Assembly (NCBI RefSeq): GCF_027942865.1
Contig: NC_134516.1
Span: 22,973,822-23,037,821 of the forward strand
Origin: Odontesthes bonariensis
Taxonomy: Eukaryota > Chordata > Actinopteri > Atheriniformes > Atherinopsidae
Reading direction: 5' to 3'
DNA: 64,000 nt
A program made the position numbers and the translations under genes. Under the pieces are notes generated by a model. The model did not search any database, was not told the origin of the DNA, and saw nothing but the letters and a program-made list of their open reading frames with translations. Below are positions 40,389-50,845 of this stretch, in pieces; position 1 is the first letter of the stretch, and every line of letters starts with the position of its first letter.

Positions 40389-40942
40389 TAGCCTGATAAA
40401 CCAGCCTAAATGGATTGGATGTCTAATTTAGTCTGGCTCCGATGAATGGATACAACGGAACATTGTTGATGAGCACAACCCGTTGTCTTTCAAACCGTGT
40501 CTGTGGCTATAGGCCAACGCTCTGACCAATCAGCGCAACTGACTGTGACGTACGTAGTAAGCGCGACAGAAAGCTTTGGTGGGAGGGGACTGTATGTAAA
40601 CAAGTGAAGCAACTTCAGCAAGGCTGAATCAAACGAGCCAGAGAGTCTCTGTAAAGGGGCTGTGAACGAGCGCTGTTCCATTGCCGCCGCCATCTTTCTT
40701 GTTGTGCTTTCGCTTCCACTGCCCAACGTCGCACTGCTCTGTCGTCACTCCCTCAAAACCCCGCCCCAGAACCCTCTGCCCCGCCCGCGTTGATTCAAAA
40801 CACATCTCTGCGTTGTGATTGGTTTAGTTGCCATCTGCCAGATTCAGGGCAGTATTTTCAAAATGAAAAGTGGTTCGAAGCCAGACCCAACCGCAGGCAA
40901 AACATTTTGCCGTCCAGCAGTTGGCGCTGGTTTTCCAGGCTA
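40389..40942. mobile_element. non-autonomous class II element with 9-bp target duplication
   Basis: The left end reads TAGCCTGATAAACCAGC and the reverse complement of the right end reads TAGCCTGGAAAACCAGC (15 of 17 identical). Internal subterminal words are also inverted (TCTGGCT). The exact 9-bp repeat CTCTCCTCA flanks it at 40380-40388 and 40943-40951. Length is 554 bp, with no transposase; the minus-strand open frame 40490-40726 is just element sequence. An 8-9 bp duplication fits hAT or Mutator-like elements, and I cannot decide between them. The right half is GC-rich with CCCCGCCC boxes. Confidence 0.78.
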
Positions 40943-41159
40943 CTCTCCTCATACTCCATGACGTGGTGAACATTCAGTTTGTGTATTATATTTATTTTTT
41001 ACGAAAACGAAGACCTAAATATTAAAAAACAAGACGAGAACAGGGGAACTGTACAGGTAGACACCCTTTGTAAAAATGGAACCACATATAATATAATATA
41101 TTAGTTTTCTGTGTCCGTTCACCAAACTAAACCAATGTAACATACTTGCTTTTACTTTG

Positions 41160-41317
41160 AAACGTTTCCGGAAGAACCAGCTTGCTTTAACTTGACGCAG
41201 CTCAGTTGGGTCACGCCGCATCCCAGCCGGATGTTTCACGTCGCCTGCACACGATGGGAAGATTTGTTCGTTTTCGAGTAAATCTCGTCGTGCGGCTCCA
41301 GCGGCGGCCCTGACCAG
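41160..41317 (+). promoter_or_regulatory. zc3h12c: candidate zc3h12c promoter and non-coding first exon
   Basis: A CpG-containing stretch (CGTCGTGCGG, GCGGCGGCCC) ends with a good donor, GACCAG followed by GTGAGC at 41318. It is the first such site downstream of map4k4 and could splice to the acceptor ending at 50775 across a 9.4-kb intron. A second candidate non-coding exon ends at 47089 (donor GTAAGT at 47090). Neither is proven. Minus-strand open frames here (41236-41874) have no recognisable content. Confidence 0.35.
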
Positions 41318-42143
41318 GTGAGCGTCTGAATGCGGCGTCGGCCCGGCGAACTTGTTGGCCGGATGGAGCTGCAGGTTGGCGCGTGTGGAGAGGTCGTGAC
41401 GGTGTTGGTTTGCGGTGACCGTGCACGCCCCTGCGCATTCCCCCCCCCCCATAAAAACCGGCAGTATAGTTTGTGCAGCTTCTTCAACAGGCAGCGGCTG
41501 GAGGGCTGTTGTTGTTGTCTTTGTGGACATTTAAAACGTTGTTTGATGAGGCAGTTTGGGTGCTCTGGAGTGAGGAAGGCCTGAGCCAAACACCAGCTCG
41601 TGTTTTTCTCCGGGGGATACATGTTGAGTGTTGTTGTCCGCTGTTCATCTCGTACTGACAGCTGTGTCTTTGCAGCAGTTGTTGTGGCTCCCTCAGGATC
41701 AGACCAGTAGCAGTCCAGGCTTTTGATGGGCAGGGTGGAGAGGGGGTTAGCACGAGCCGAACAGCTGTGCTTCCCAACCCCACGAGGGGGTTTTAGATCA
41801 CCCTTTTCCTTCCTTTTTTGAGCATCCTCCCCCTGACTCCAGTCTAAAACAGAATGCCTGGATGCTGCTGTCACATTTTGCAGTTAAAACGAGACAAATG
41901 CAGGAGATCTTCCTGAAAAACCCCAAAGTTTTTTTTCCCCCAGACATAAAGTTGATGTGCGCTACACCTGCACGTTTGTTGCGTTACCATGATCTCCTTA
42001 CTGGACTGATTCTGGATCTGTTGTTGTTGATTGTTGCCAGGGCTGGGTTCAGATAATGGGTCAGAGAGTTCACAAGAGCTAAATGTCTCCTTCTGTTACC
42101 CAAACCTTTGCCTGGATAGCACTCAGAAATGATTGGTTGTGTG

Positions 42144-42774
42144 CAGTGGCGATTCTAGAGTCTGTGGGGGCCCCAAGCAAAAAAATCCCAGGGGGCCCTA
42201 CCGACCAGTGTTCGTCACCAAAACATCTGACACCAACGAAAAATGTGTGAAATAAAACCTCTTTTTATTCCAAACATGTTCCAAACATGAAAAACATTGT
42301 TATTTTTAAATATATATATGTAAAGAATAAATAAATAACTAAAAAAGACTAATAATAAAATTAAAAAAAAATTGAATAAAATACCACAAATTACTTTGAA
42401 AACCCAATATAAACTTTGTACAAAATATTTACAGTACATATTTACAAAGTATATATAGTAGTAAGTTCCTCACAAGCCCAATTTACAGTATGCACTGCTT
42501 TTAGAAATGCTGCTTACGGGCCTTGGCTTGTGCAAATGCTGATACTATGTCCTCCAGATCCAAAGACATGTTAACTAGACAATCTTTGACTAAATCATAT
42601 AAATTTAACTGTTCAAAGAAAACATGTTCACCACAAACGTTCGCCACTGTTTGAGACAGTTTATAAAGTAACTAGACAATCTTTGATTGAATGCACCTCA
42701 GCTCTCGGGGGCCCCCTAGTGGCTCGGGGCTCCAAGCAGTTGCCTGCCTTGCTTGTTGACAAGGTGCGCCTCTG
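42144..42774. mobile_element. non-autonomous hAT element, copy 1
   Basis: Starts CAGTGGCG and ends CGCCTCTG (reverse complement CAGAGGCG), with the exact 8-bp duplication GTTGTGTG at 42136-42143 and 42775-42782, the hallmark of hAT insertion. Subterminal GGGGGCCCCAAGC and CGGGGGCCCCCTAGTGGC blocks are shared with the element at 44260, in the same orientation. The 631-bp body is AT-rich with no transposase. It lies in the presumed first intron of zc3h12c. Confidence 0.88.
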
Positions 42775-43860
42775 GTTGTGTGCGTTGAGGTCCAACACTT
42801 AAAAATCAACTAAAATGGTCATTCGTGACTCCTATTTGCTAATGGTTGATCATAAAATGTCACGTTTCATGCAAAATAAATCCACTCATTTCCTAGTTCC
42901 TGGTGCAACAAGCGAGAAGGTTTGTTTACAAAAATGCTTTCAAATGATTTAAAAAAAAAAAAAGCCCTTTCAAATATTATCAACAGTCCAAAGCCAAATG
43001 ACTTCCATATTCAATACATTAGAAACAGCAAATCTCCTCTTTTTATGGCTGCAGTGATGGGTCGGTTGCTTATTGTAAGTGCAGTAATTAACTGTAATGT
43101 AAGTGATATTGAGTGGATTTAGGTTATTGTCAGACACTTGGAAACCTTCAGAGTGAACGCCGTCTCTCGGCCTGGCTAAGTAGCAGTGATGGCCGTGTTG
43201 CTGCTGCAGTTGTTGGGAGCAGCACACCTGTTTGTCGGGGCAGATGGCCAGCAGAGCGCTCCCCTGTCTGTCTGTTTGGGTCAGCTGGTGCATTTCTCCC
43301 CACTTCCCTCATCTCGACTCTGCGAGCGGACTCGGAGCACGTTTCAATCAGGCAGTTGTTGTTTTTTTTCTTTTGAGCCCCACAAAGCTGAAAGAAACAG
43401 TTATTTTCCTTGGTAAGCTGACAGAGAGCGCACACTACAGCGCACCGACGCCGTGGACTACTTTCTGTTGTTTGAGATTACTCGCCGACTTCTTGCTGCC
43501 AAGATCAATTCTGCTGGAAATGTCATCTTGTCTTTCTGAATGAACATTTCTGTTGGCAGAACTTTCTGTTTAAAACTGTTTCTATGGGCATGGCAGCTAC
43601 AATAGCTGCTTTTTGAAACGACTGAAAGTCTATAAGTTGTTTGAGATGGGAGGGACGCGTGTAGTTTCCGGGACTTGTTCAAATATTTACACTGGGAGCT
43701 GGGATGATTACTTGATTAATTTGGTCAGTCTTTGCTATTTAGACAGCTGCTCTGCTTAAAAGTAAATAGTTATTTTTGTCTTTACCACAGCAACATTTTG
43801 AAACATTAGCAGGTTAGAAGTGAGGATTTGATGTTTTTCTATTTCACATACAGATGTGAA

Positions 43861-45160
43861 GAAGGTTCTACTCATCAGGACTCAACTAAAAAGTCATCCA
43901 GCGTTGCTTCAGCTCATTGAGGTTTGCAGCATTGGTTCGTGCACAGCTCTCTGACTGGACCACTGCAACACCTTGATTCTTTCCTTTTTCAGACATTCTG
44001 CTGTAGATCTGCTGCTGTGTTTGGGATCTTTGTCCTGTGGATGACCCAGTTTCAGCCGAGCTTTATCTGTCGGGCAGACGACCTCACATTTGACTCTAGA
44101 ACACTTCGGCTTTGCAAACTTGCGCTGCGCTGCCATGTTCTTTTTAGAGAGAAGAGGCTTTCTCCTGCAACCCTTCCAAACGAGCCGTACTTGTTGAGCT
44201 TACTTCTTATTATACTGTCCAGAATATTAACATCAGACATGCCAACTGAGGCCTGTAGACAGGGCCGGCCCAAGCCTTTATGGGGCCTTAAGCAGAATTT
44301 AATTTGGGGCCCCCCTACCATCACCTCAGCTCCAGATGCCTCATTATTCCATAGGCTACACTGTTATGTGTGTAACGGACCCACAATCATTAGCATTATT
44401 TGTAATCATCTTACATTATACAGGTGTCATTCTTGTTTTTAACCTTAAAAGGATAGCAAACTCATAAATATGGGATAGCAAACTTATAAGTATGGCTCAT
44501 TAATTTAACTATTTGAAAGTAACATCAGCAGGCTGGAGACTGCATTTATAGTAAACACGTTAAATAGTTTAATTTCTTTCAGATGTGCAATGGTGTGCAA
44601 AATGTTCAAAATACAAATACAAAATAGAATCAAATGACATTCACATTATCTTACAGAAAAATAAAGTTGTAATCAAAATTAAATTCAAAATTGCTCTCGG
44701 GGCCCCCTGGTGGCGTGGGGGCCCTAAGCGCCCGCATAGTTGGCATATGCCTTGGGCCGGCTCTGCCTGTAGAGTCTGAGATGTAGCTCTAGGGTCTGAC
44801 CTTGGTGGTGAACTTGCTGGGATGTCCACTCCTGGGAAGATTTGCAGCCGTCTTGAATGTTTTCCACTTTCTAATAACCTTTTTTCACTGTAGCATCGTT
44901 TGGAAATGAACTTTATAACCCTTCCCCGAATAAGTGGGCAGCGACTCTAAGATCATTGCTGATGTCTTTCCTCCTTGGCATTGTGTTAACACACACCTGA
45001 ATGCTCTGAACCAGCAAACTGACAGAACTTCTGCTTTTATAGAGGTGCTCACACCTGATGATGCTCAGTTAGGTACGTTTGATCAGCAGCACCTGGCTGT
45101 AACCTAAATGCCTGTAGAAGCAGTAAGGCTGCGATTAGTTTTTCAGACACTGCTTCTGCT
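43861..45160 (-). pseudogene. decayed Tc1-like transposon, interrupted by a hAT element
   Basis: The minus strand carries a Tc1-type transposase in pieces. The start codon complement is at 44979-44981, preceding the MPRRKDISNDL-type N-terminus. PRATSQTLQA follows near 44780, then QASVGMSDVN..LNKYGSFGRVA at about 44240-44150. LESNVRSSARQIKLG, DPKHSSRSTAECLKK and RIKVLQW run from about 44100 to 43960. Stops break the frame and an internal deletion removes the middle, including the second catalytic aspartate region. The hAT copy at 44260-44765 sits inside it. Element ends are approximate. Confidence 0.88.
44260..44765. mobile_element. non-autonomous hAT element, copy 2, nested in Tc1
   Basis: Terminal inverted repeats CAGGGCCGGCCCAAGCC and (reverse complement of the right end) CAGAGCCGGCCCAAGGC, 15 of 17 identical. 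An exact 8-bp target duplication CCTGTAGA flanks it at 44252-44259 and 44766-44773. Removing the element plus one duplication rejoins the Tc1 reading (TLQA). At 506 bp it has no transposase. Its GGGGCCCCCTGGTGGC block near the right end matches copy 1 at 42144-42774. Confidence 0.92.
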
Positions 45161-47740
45161 TTTTTGTTCAGATTTATGAGTGAAATATGTTCTGTGTTGG
45201 TCACTGGAAGTTATATTGGAGCTGTATTTTATTTTTGAGTGTAATTGTATGTAATTATTTTTTCCATGGTCCTGAAATTGCCACCGTTCCTGCTCGTATC
45301 AGCTTGTTACTTGAGTTTCATCTTTTTAGTTGTGGACATTTTGACTTATGCGGTAGTGAATGCATTTTTCTCCATTTCACAGATTAAATAATTCATTATC
45401 CGAGCTGTATCCCTCAGTTACTTTGCAAAGGAGCGTCAGTTTGGGGTCTTATGTGCAGGATGTTATTTAGTTTTTCTTTTCTTTGTCACTACTTAATGTT
45501 TATAGTGCTCCTGAGTCTGCTCACTCTTCCTGAAGCCCTTTTACGATCAAACAGGAGCTTTGATTTGTTTCACGTGCAACCTTACCAGCAGTTTTCTTGG
45601 CCTTGGCCAACCCTGTTCTACTTTTTCTTATGTTACGAACAGAAGAGTTGGCTGCTGAAAACACTTTGGCTATCAGCTTGGCTGTGTTTGCTTGCTTGAC
45701 ACTATATTTGGTTTGTTACAAAGCAAATACCAATTTGTTTTGGCTTGCTGTGTAAATTTAGTAAAGCTTTTTGCAGCTTTATCCAGTCTGCATCATATAG
45801 TCCCACACGGCTGCATATTGTGTGTGTATTCCAGCTTCCTGTTGGACTAAAGTGGTTCGTAAAGGTGTTTGTTCCTCTTTCTCGTAACGCGGTGACCTCT
45901 TTTAGTCCACCCTCTGGCTGTGTATAGGCAACTCTTCACTGCGTATTGTATTTGCTGTGTTTTGCACAAGAAAGCATAGATTTGGTTACCATGAAGCTGG
46001 ATATTATGCTAATGCAGCGGCTCTGAAATGCAAAACACACCAACAGGATATTGCAGAAACCACAACGTTTTGGCGTCTTCTGTTTTGCTCTCGTTCACTA
46101 TGTTTTTTGTTGCGTTTGGCACATCGAGGCTTCTTTGGGTTTCACAATCGCATAAAAGACACAAGAGCCAAGATTTGTGTTTCCGAGTCATCTGCCCTAA
46201 GTGTGCCGCAACAATGCAGAACAGGTTGCCCCCTCATACTCAGAGGGACATAAAACTTTTTGATGTCCTTCACCCCCCCACACACTTGTCCCTTTTCTCT
46301 TTTAAGCTCAGCCACACTCTGCTCTTTCCTCTTGCACTATCTTAAAGGCCATGCTAGTCTTTCAGCCAGCCTCGGTCCTTTCTTTCTGTTGAAACCCCCC
46401 CTCCAACACGGCCTCCACCACCCCCAGCCCGAGACAAAGAGAGGAGAGTGACTGTGGCGCTCTGTAGCCAGGTGTTCTCCATTGCTGCCCCGGGCTGTAA
46501 TAGCACCAGCCCTCACACTGCAGCTGCCCTCCGGAGCCTCCCATTGTGCAGCTCCATTGTTCAGCCGCTCGCCCCTCGTTGATTCATCGGCCACACAGGG
46601 GAAGCCCTTTCAGGCTCAGGAGAGGACTGTGCACGCTTGTGTAAGTGTGTGTGTGTGCGAGTGCACACCAAGTACGCGTGCCTTGGGGAAGCTGGCTGTT
46701 GCAGGCATCTGCCCACAGCCACTCCCCTCTACCTCCTTCGCCTCCCTCCGCCTCATTGTAAGGCTGCTGCGCTCTGATAGGTGGAGAAGCGGCCACTCTC
46801 AACGATGGAATGGCAGACATTGTTGATCCATCTGTCCTGCCGCTCATTGTCCACCTTGGCTGCTTCTGCAGAGAAGGGGAAAAAACCGTCTCTGGAAGAC
46901 ACTCGGACAGACAGAGTTGGACGCTCTGCTTTTCACCTGCAGCAGCTGTGGATGCAGCTGATTTGGCAACTTTGGGGATTTGTTCCATCTCGGTTTCACT
47001 TGCAGAGTTTTCTCATCTGCTCTTTAAGGATTTCAGCATGAGATGATCTAATTCCCCTTCTTGATTGACTGTTGATGTTTTTTGGTCTGGTAAGTGGGAT
47101 GAAGTCTCCAACTCTGATTTTTATTCTTTACATTTTTTTTTAATCTATACATTTTTATGGCTGGTCTTGTCGAATGTATTTAATATTATTATTATTATTA
47201 TTAACCTTGTTGCACCGATACTAAGCTCATTGATGTGATAAACACTCCAGCTTCAGTAGAGACTTGCGTGACAGGTTGCTTGTCCTCAGTCTGGCCGGGC
47301 CTGTCCTGGGCTGCAGCATCATAAATAACTCAAGCACTAACGGACCTACATACTTACTTTTAGACATGGGTCAAAGTTGTGTTCGTTCTCAGGGGGAGGT
47401 TCAGTGTTAAGGGAAAAGGATGCGGCCCACTTTCTGTGTTTTTGATTCTGGTTTTTCGGATGTGAAGTGTTACCTGGTCATGACATGGAACTGTCAGTTT
47501 AACCACCAGATTTGTAAGAAGAAGCGTTTGACGTTTTTTGACTTCTGCAGCCTGAACCTTGCAGGAGTCTGCAGCTGCTGCACGGCTATGACAGTTGGTC
47601 AAAAGTTAAACGGCGAGAGCTGCGTCGATGTGAAACCTGATGCAGGAGAGTCAGGCGGCCTGTGTTGGGTGGGGAAACGGAGCCAAAATGATTTATTTTG
47701 AGGAAGCAAGAAGCTCTCTGTTGGCCTCAGAGAATGTTTT

Positions 47741-47850
47741 GTGTGTGTGTGTGTGTGTGTGTGTAGTAGAGGCGCCAGTTGCGGGTACCGCTCAGCAGAC
47801 ATCTGTTGCCCTGCTGCTGACAGGGAAAGCCCAGCGCGCCATCTAGATGA

Positions 47851-47890
<40 letters not shown>

Positions 47891-48010
47891 CCTCAGCTGA
47901 TTATTCTACCCTCCCTGTTTGTCTTTTTTTTTCTTTTACACTAACTGTTGCACAGTGTTGGGCATGTGGTGCTGCACCATCAGACACCCCCCCCCCCCCC
48001 CCCCCCCCCC
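47741..48010 (+). repeat. inverted GT/AC microsatellite pair and poly(C) run
   Basis: (GT)12 at 47741-47764 is followed 88 bp later by about 37 nt of AC at 47853-47889. The two are complementary and could pair as a hairpin. A run of 24 C follows at 47987-48010. Confidence 0.9.
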
Positions 48011-49550
48011 TTGTGGTCCCTCCCAAACCGCCTTTCAAACCTGTTTCCTCCCTCCCTTGCGCAGAGCTCACACACTTACACAAAGGAGCTTTAAGGACTG
48101 TGTTACATATTCATTGCTGCCTCCATCAAACCCAGCCGCGCTGCTGTGTGTGGGAGCCGCCGTGCTGATGTTTGAAAGATGCACCCACTCGGCTCGGAGG
48201 TCTGGAGATGGTGTGATGAGGCAGCTCCGCCGTTCATCCGTTAAAACTGGGCCTGATTTGGGAGGCCCACCATGCACTGAGTGTTTAGGTTCAGTGGGGC
48301 GAGGAGCACACAACAACTGGACAACTTTTAAAATGGGCTAATGAAAAGACTCTTAACAGGCTTTAATAGTGACAAACGCACTGGCCAGCGGTATTATTAT
48401 TATTATTATTATTACCTTTTATTTAGATTGTTTAAAAAAGAAAAAGCTACTTGGTCAAATGGACAAAATTGACAGATCCAGTACCTGCCATTTTGGATTA
48501 ACCAATATTTTACTCAGTTTGTTCTTAGTTATACCTGTTTTAGGAGAAAATATATCTGGGTTTGGACTGGTTGGTTGGACAAAATTATGGGAATGTGAGT
48601 TTGGGCCCTTGTAAAGTGATCCATAGTAATAATGCTGGGTTGGATTCTGGCACTCGTGTGTGTAAATGGTATTCTATCTCTGTTGGTTGCATATGCTGCT
48701 TACATTGTGATTTTTGTTTCTGATCAGTTGCTTATGCAAAGCCTAGACGTGCTTTGAAAACACTGAAGTAGTTAAATCATACTCTTTCATCATGAATAGC
48801 TTTTTTCCCCTTTTTTTTTTTTTAAATACCCGAAGACTAAGTTTTGATATTGGCAGATGTATGAATTTGGGTGAAATATTTGAAATTACACACTGTGTTT
48901 TTATTGGCACCAGCTAACACTTTGTGTCCACCTATTGTGATGTGAGTGAATCAAATCAGATGATGTTGATTTGGCTCTCTCTACTCTGTTTTTAGGCTTG
49001 GGGAAGAATGAACAAGTTAACAACAATGTAATTCAGTTGTTTATTAAAGTTTTGACTAAAGCTGTTAATCTGATATCTACCTAAAAAAGATTAAGTTTTA
49101 GTTTAGGGTAAATACTAACGACTGGAGCCAACAAGTTTTGGTTGGATTGCACATAATGCGGTTTTGTGGCCGGTTTAACGAGGCTTCAGGTGGGGAATTT
49201 ACTACCCATCGTTGGCAGATGAGCCAAATTTGAGTTTTGTATCCTGGAGACCTGGAGACTTGAGGATGCTGCCGAGATGAGAAGCTTTTGCTCAAACTGG
49301 CTTGAGAGAGAGGAGCATCAGTTTAGCTAATCACCGGTGGCATGGGTGTGCGAAATGTTTCTAGTAGCTGCATTCCTTTCACAGCAGCGTGAGTCACCTT
49401 GCCAGGTGGAGGACTTTTATTTGTGCGCAGGCACCATGAAACGCCCACAGCGGTTGATGCTAAGGTCCCCATCCTAATCACTCCTGTGGGTCTGTTGTCA
49501 GTGAGGCACACTTAGGCCCCATCCACCCCCCCACATAAGACCTTTTATAG

Positions 49551-49576
49551 TGTGTGTGTGTGTGTGTGTGTGTGTG
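49551..49576 (+). repeat. (TG)13 microsatellite
   Basis: Twenty-six bases of uninterrupted TG in the region upstream of the zc3h12c coding exons. Confidence 0.95.
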
Positions 49577-50782
49577 GCAGGTCACCGGCTGAACGCTGCA
49601 GCCTCTGTCTTGGCATTTGGAAGGGGGGGGATGCTTTCAACAGCTGTAGCTTAGCAACAGTAGCTCAGCCTCGTTGCTAGGCAACCCTTTTACATAAAAT
49701 GCACACTCACTCCACCCGTCTCCCCTCCCCTGCCCTCTCCTCCCTCCATCTTGAAGTCACTTCCCCTTCCATCATCTGTTTTGTCCAGATAATGCTGGAG
49801 TTGTTTTCTGGGGTTGGAAAAATGCTAAATCCAACCAGACGAGCGTTTTAGACGTCAGGTATCCTGCTTTTTTTTTTTTTTTTGGTTGCATCCAAGAAGG
49901 AATTCAACAGTATTGCAACAGATAAAAGTTTCTTAATTCTGTAGCTATTGAAACTTTGAATGACATCATGTTTCCAGAGTGCAACATCGGTTTCAGTTTC
50001 TTGCTGTAATTTAATTGCAGCGTTGCCTTTAATCTGATATCATGTCCTTGGCTTATATGTATATATATGCTGACCAGCTCGCAGCCTCGGACTGCTCACT
50101 GCTTTAATGAGTGACTCCTGCACCACAGCGGCTGGAAGCATATGGCCTTTAATTACCAGGTAGAATAAAAGGGGAGGGGGGGAGAAGCGGGAGCTGTAGC
50201 CCAAGCCCAAGCGCTAACAGCTTGTTGTCTGTTTTAATAGTTCACCCTCTGTTACCCTGTTGATCAACGTGCTGTGGCATGGATTTTTTTTTTTAAAAGC
50301 ACACCCAAGGCCAGCCTGAAAAAAAAACCAAAAACGCGGGAGTCCATTAATTAGGATGAGGGGCCCCATCGGTCCTTTGTGTCTGCCTGCCCGCGCCTCA
50401 GTAGAGTCTGTACCAGACAGCCATTCAGAGCCAGCGTGAAGGACATCAGCTCGGAGCTTTACAGGAAAACAAAGAGAAGTCAGGTTTTCCTAAAATGACC
50501 GTATTGACTCAATGTGATCGTAAAAAGAAATGCAGTCACTGTGCCTTTCACTGCAGTGGGTGCTTGAAAGCAGATGAAATATTTCTCATTTACATATTTA
50601 AGTTTAAGTAGGGAGTTACCCTGCCGGCATCTATGTCACGTCAACATATATATTAAACAATAAAAATCAAGTCTAAGAGCATCATTACAAAAAAAGTTAT
50701 ACAGTCTTATTTTTTCCTGCTTTGTTTTCATGCAAGTCTCTCACTGACAAACTCGTCTCCGTCTCTCTTTGTTTAGGCACTA

Positions 50783-50800
50783 ATGAGTCGAGGTTTGTAA
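50783..50800 (+). promoter_or_regulatory. zc3h12c: 5-codon uORF before the zc3h12c start
   Basis: ATG AGT CGA GGT TTG TAA begins 8 nt after the presumed acceptor (AG ending 50775) and ends 45 nt before the main ATG at 50846. If the exon starts as proposed, every transcript through this acceptor carries it. Confidence 0.5.
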
Positions 50801-50845
50801 GGGGGCCGTACTCAGCCCGGTGTGCTGGATGTCTGCGAAAGATTC

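Larger units (their letters stand above)
45161..50775 (+). other. presumed zc3h12c intron 1 or upstream region
   Basis: 5.6 kb with no supported coding sequence. It holds simple repeats: (GT)12 at 47741-47764, AC at 47853-47889, a C run at 47987-48010, ATT repeats near 47180-47200 and 48392-48413, and GT at 49551-49576. A possible non-coding exon ends at 47089. The open frames in this stretch (for example 46482-46826 and 47919-48341) show no family resemblance. Confidence 0.6.

Noticed and set aside
40490..40726. 78-codon minus-strand frame with an apparent start
   Set aside because: Entirely inside the class II element with 9-bp duplications.
41236..41874. 212-codon open frame on the minus strand
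   Set aside because: GC-rich promoter-like DNA with other open frames over it; no recognisable domain, no splice context, low-complexity content.
50822..50845. Extending zc3h12c upstream to a GTG at 50822
   Set aside because: A non-ATG start is not needed; the ATG at 50846 fits the family, and an in-frame TAA lies at 50798.
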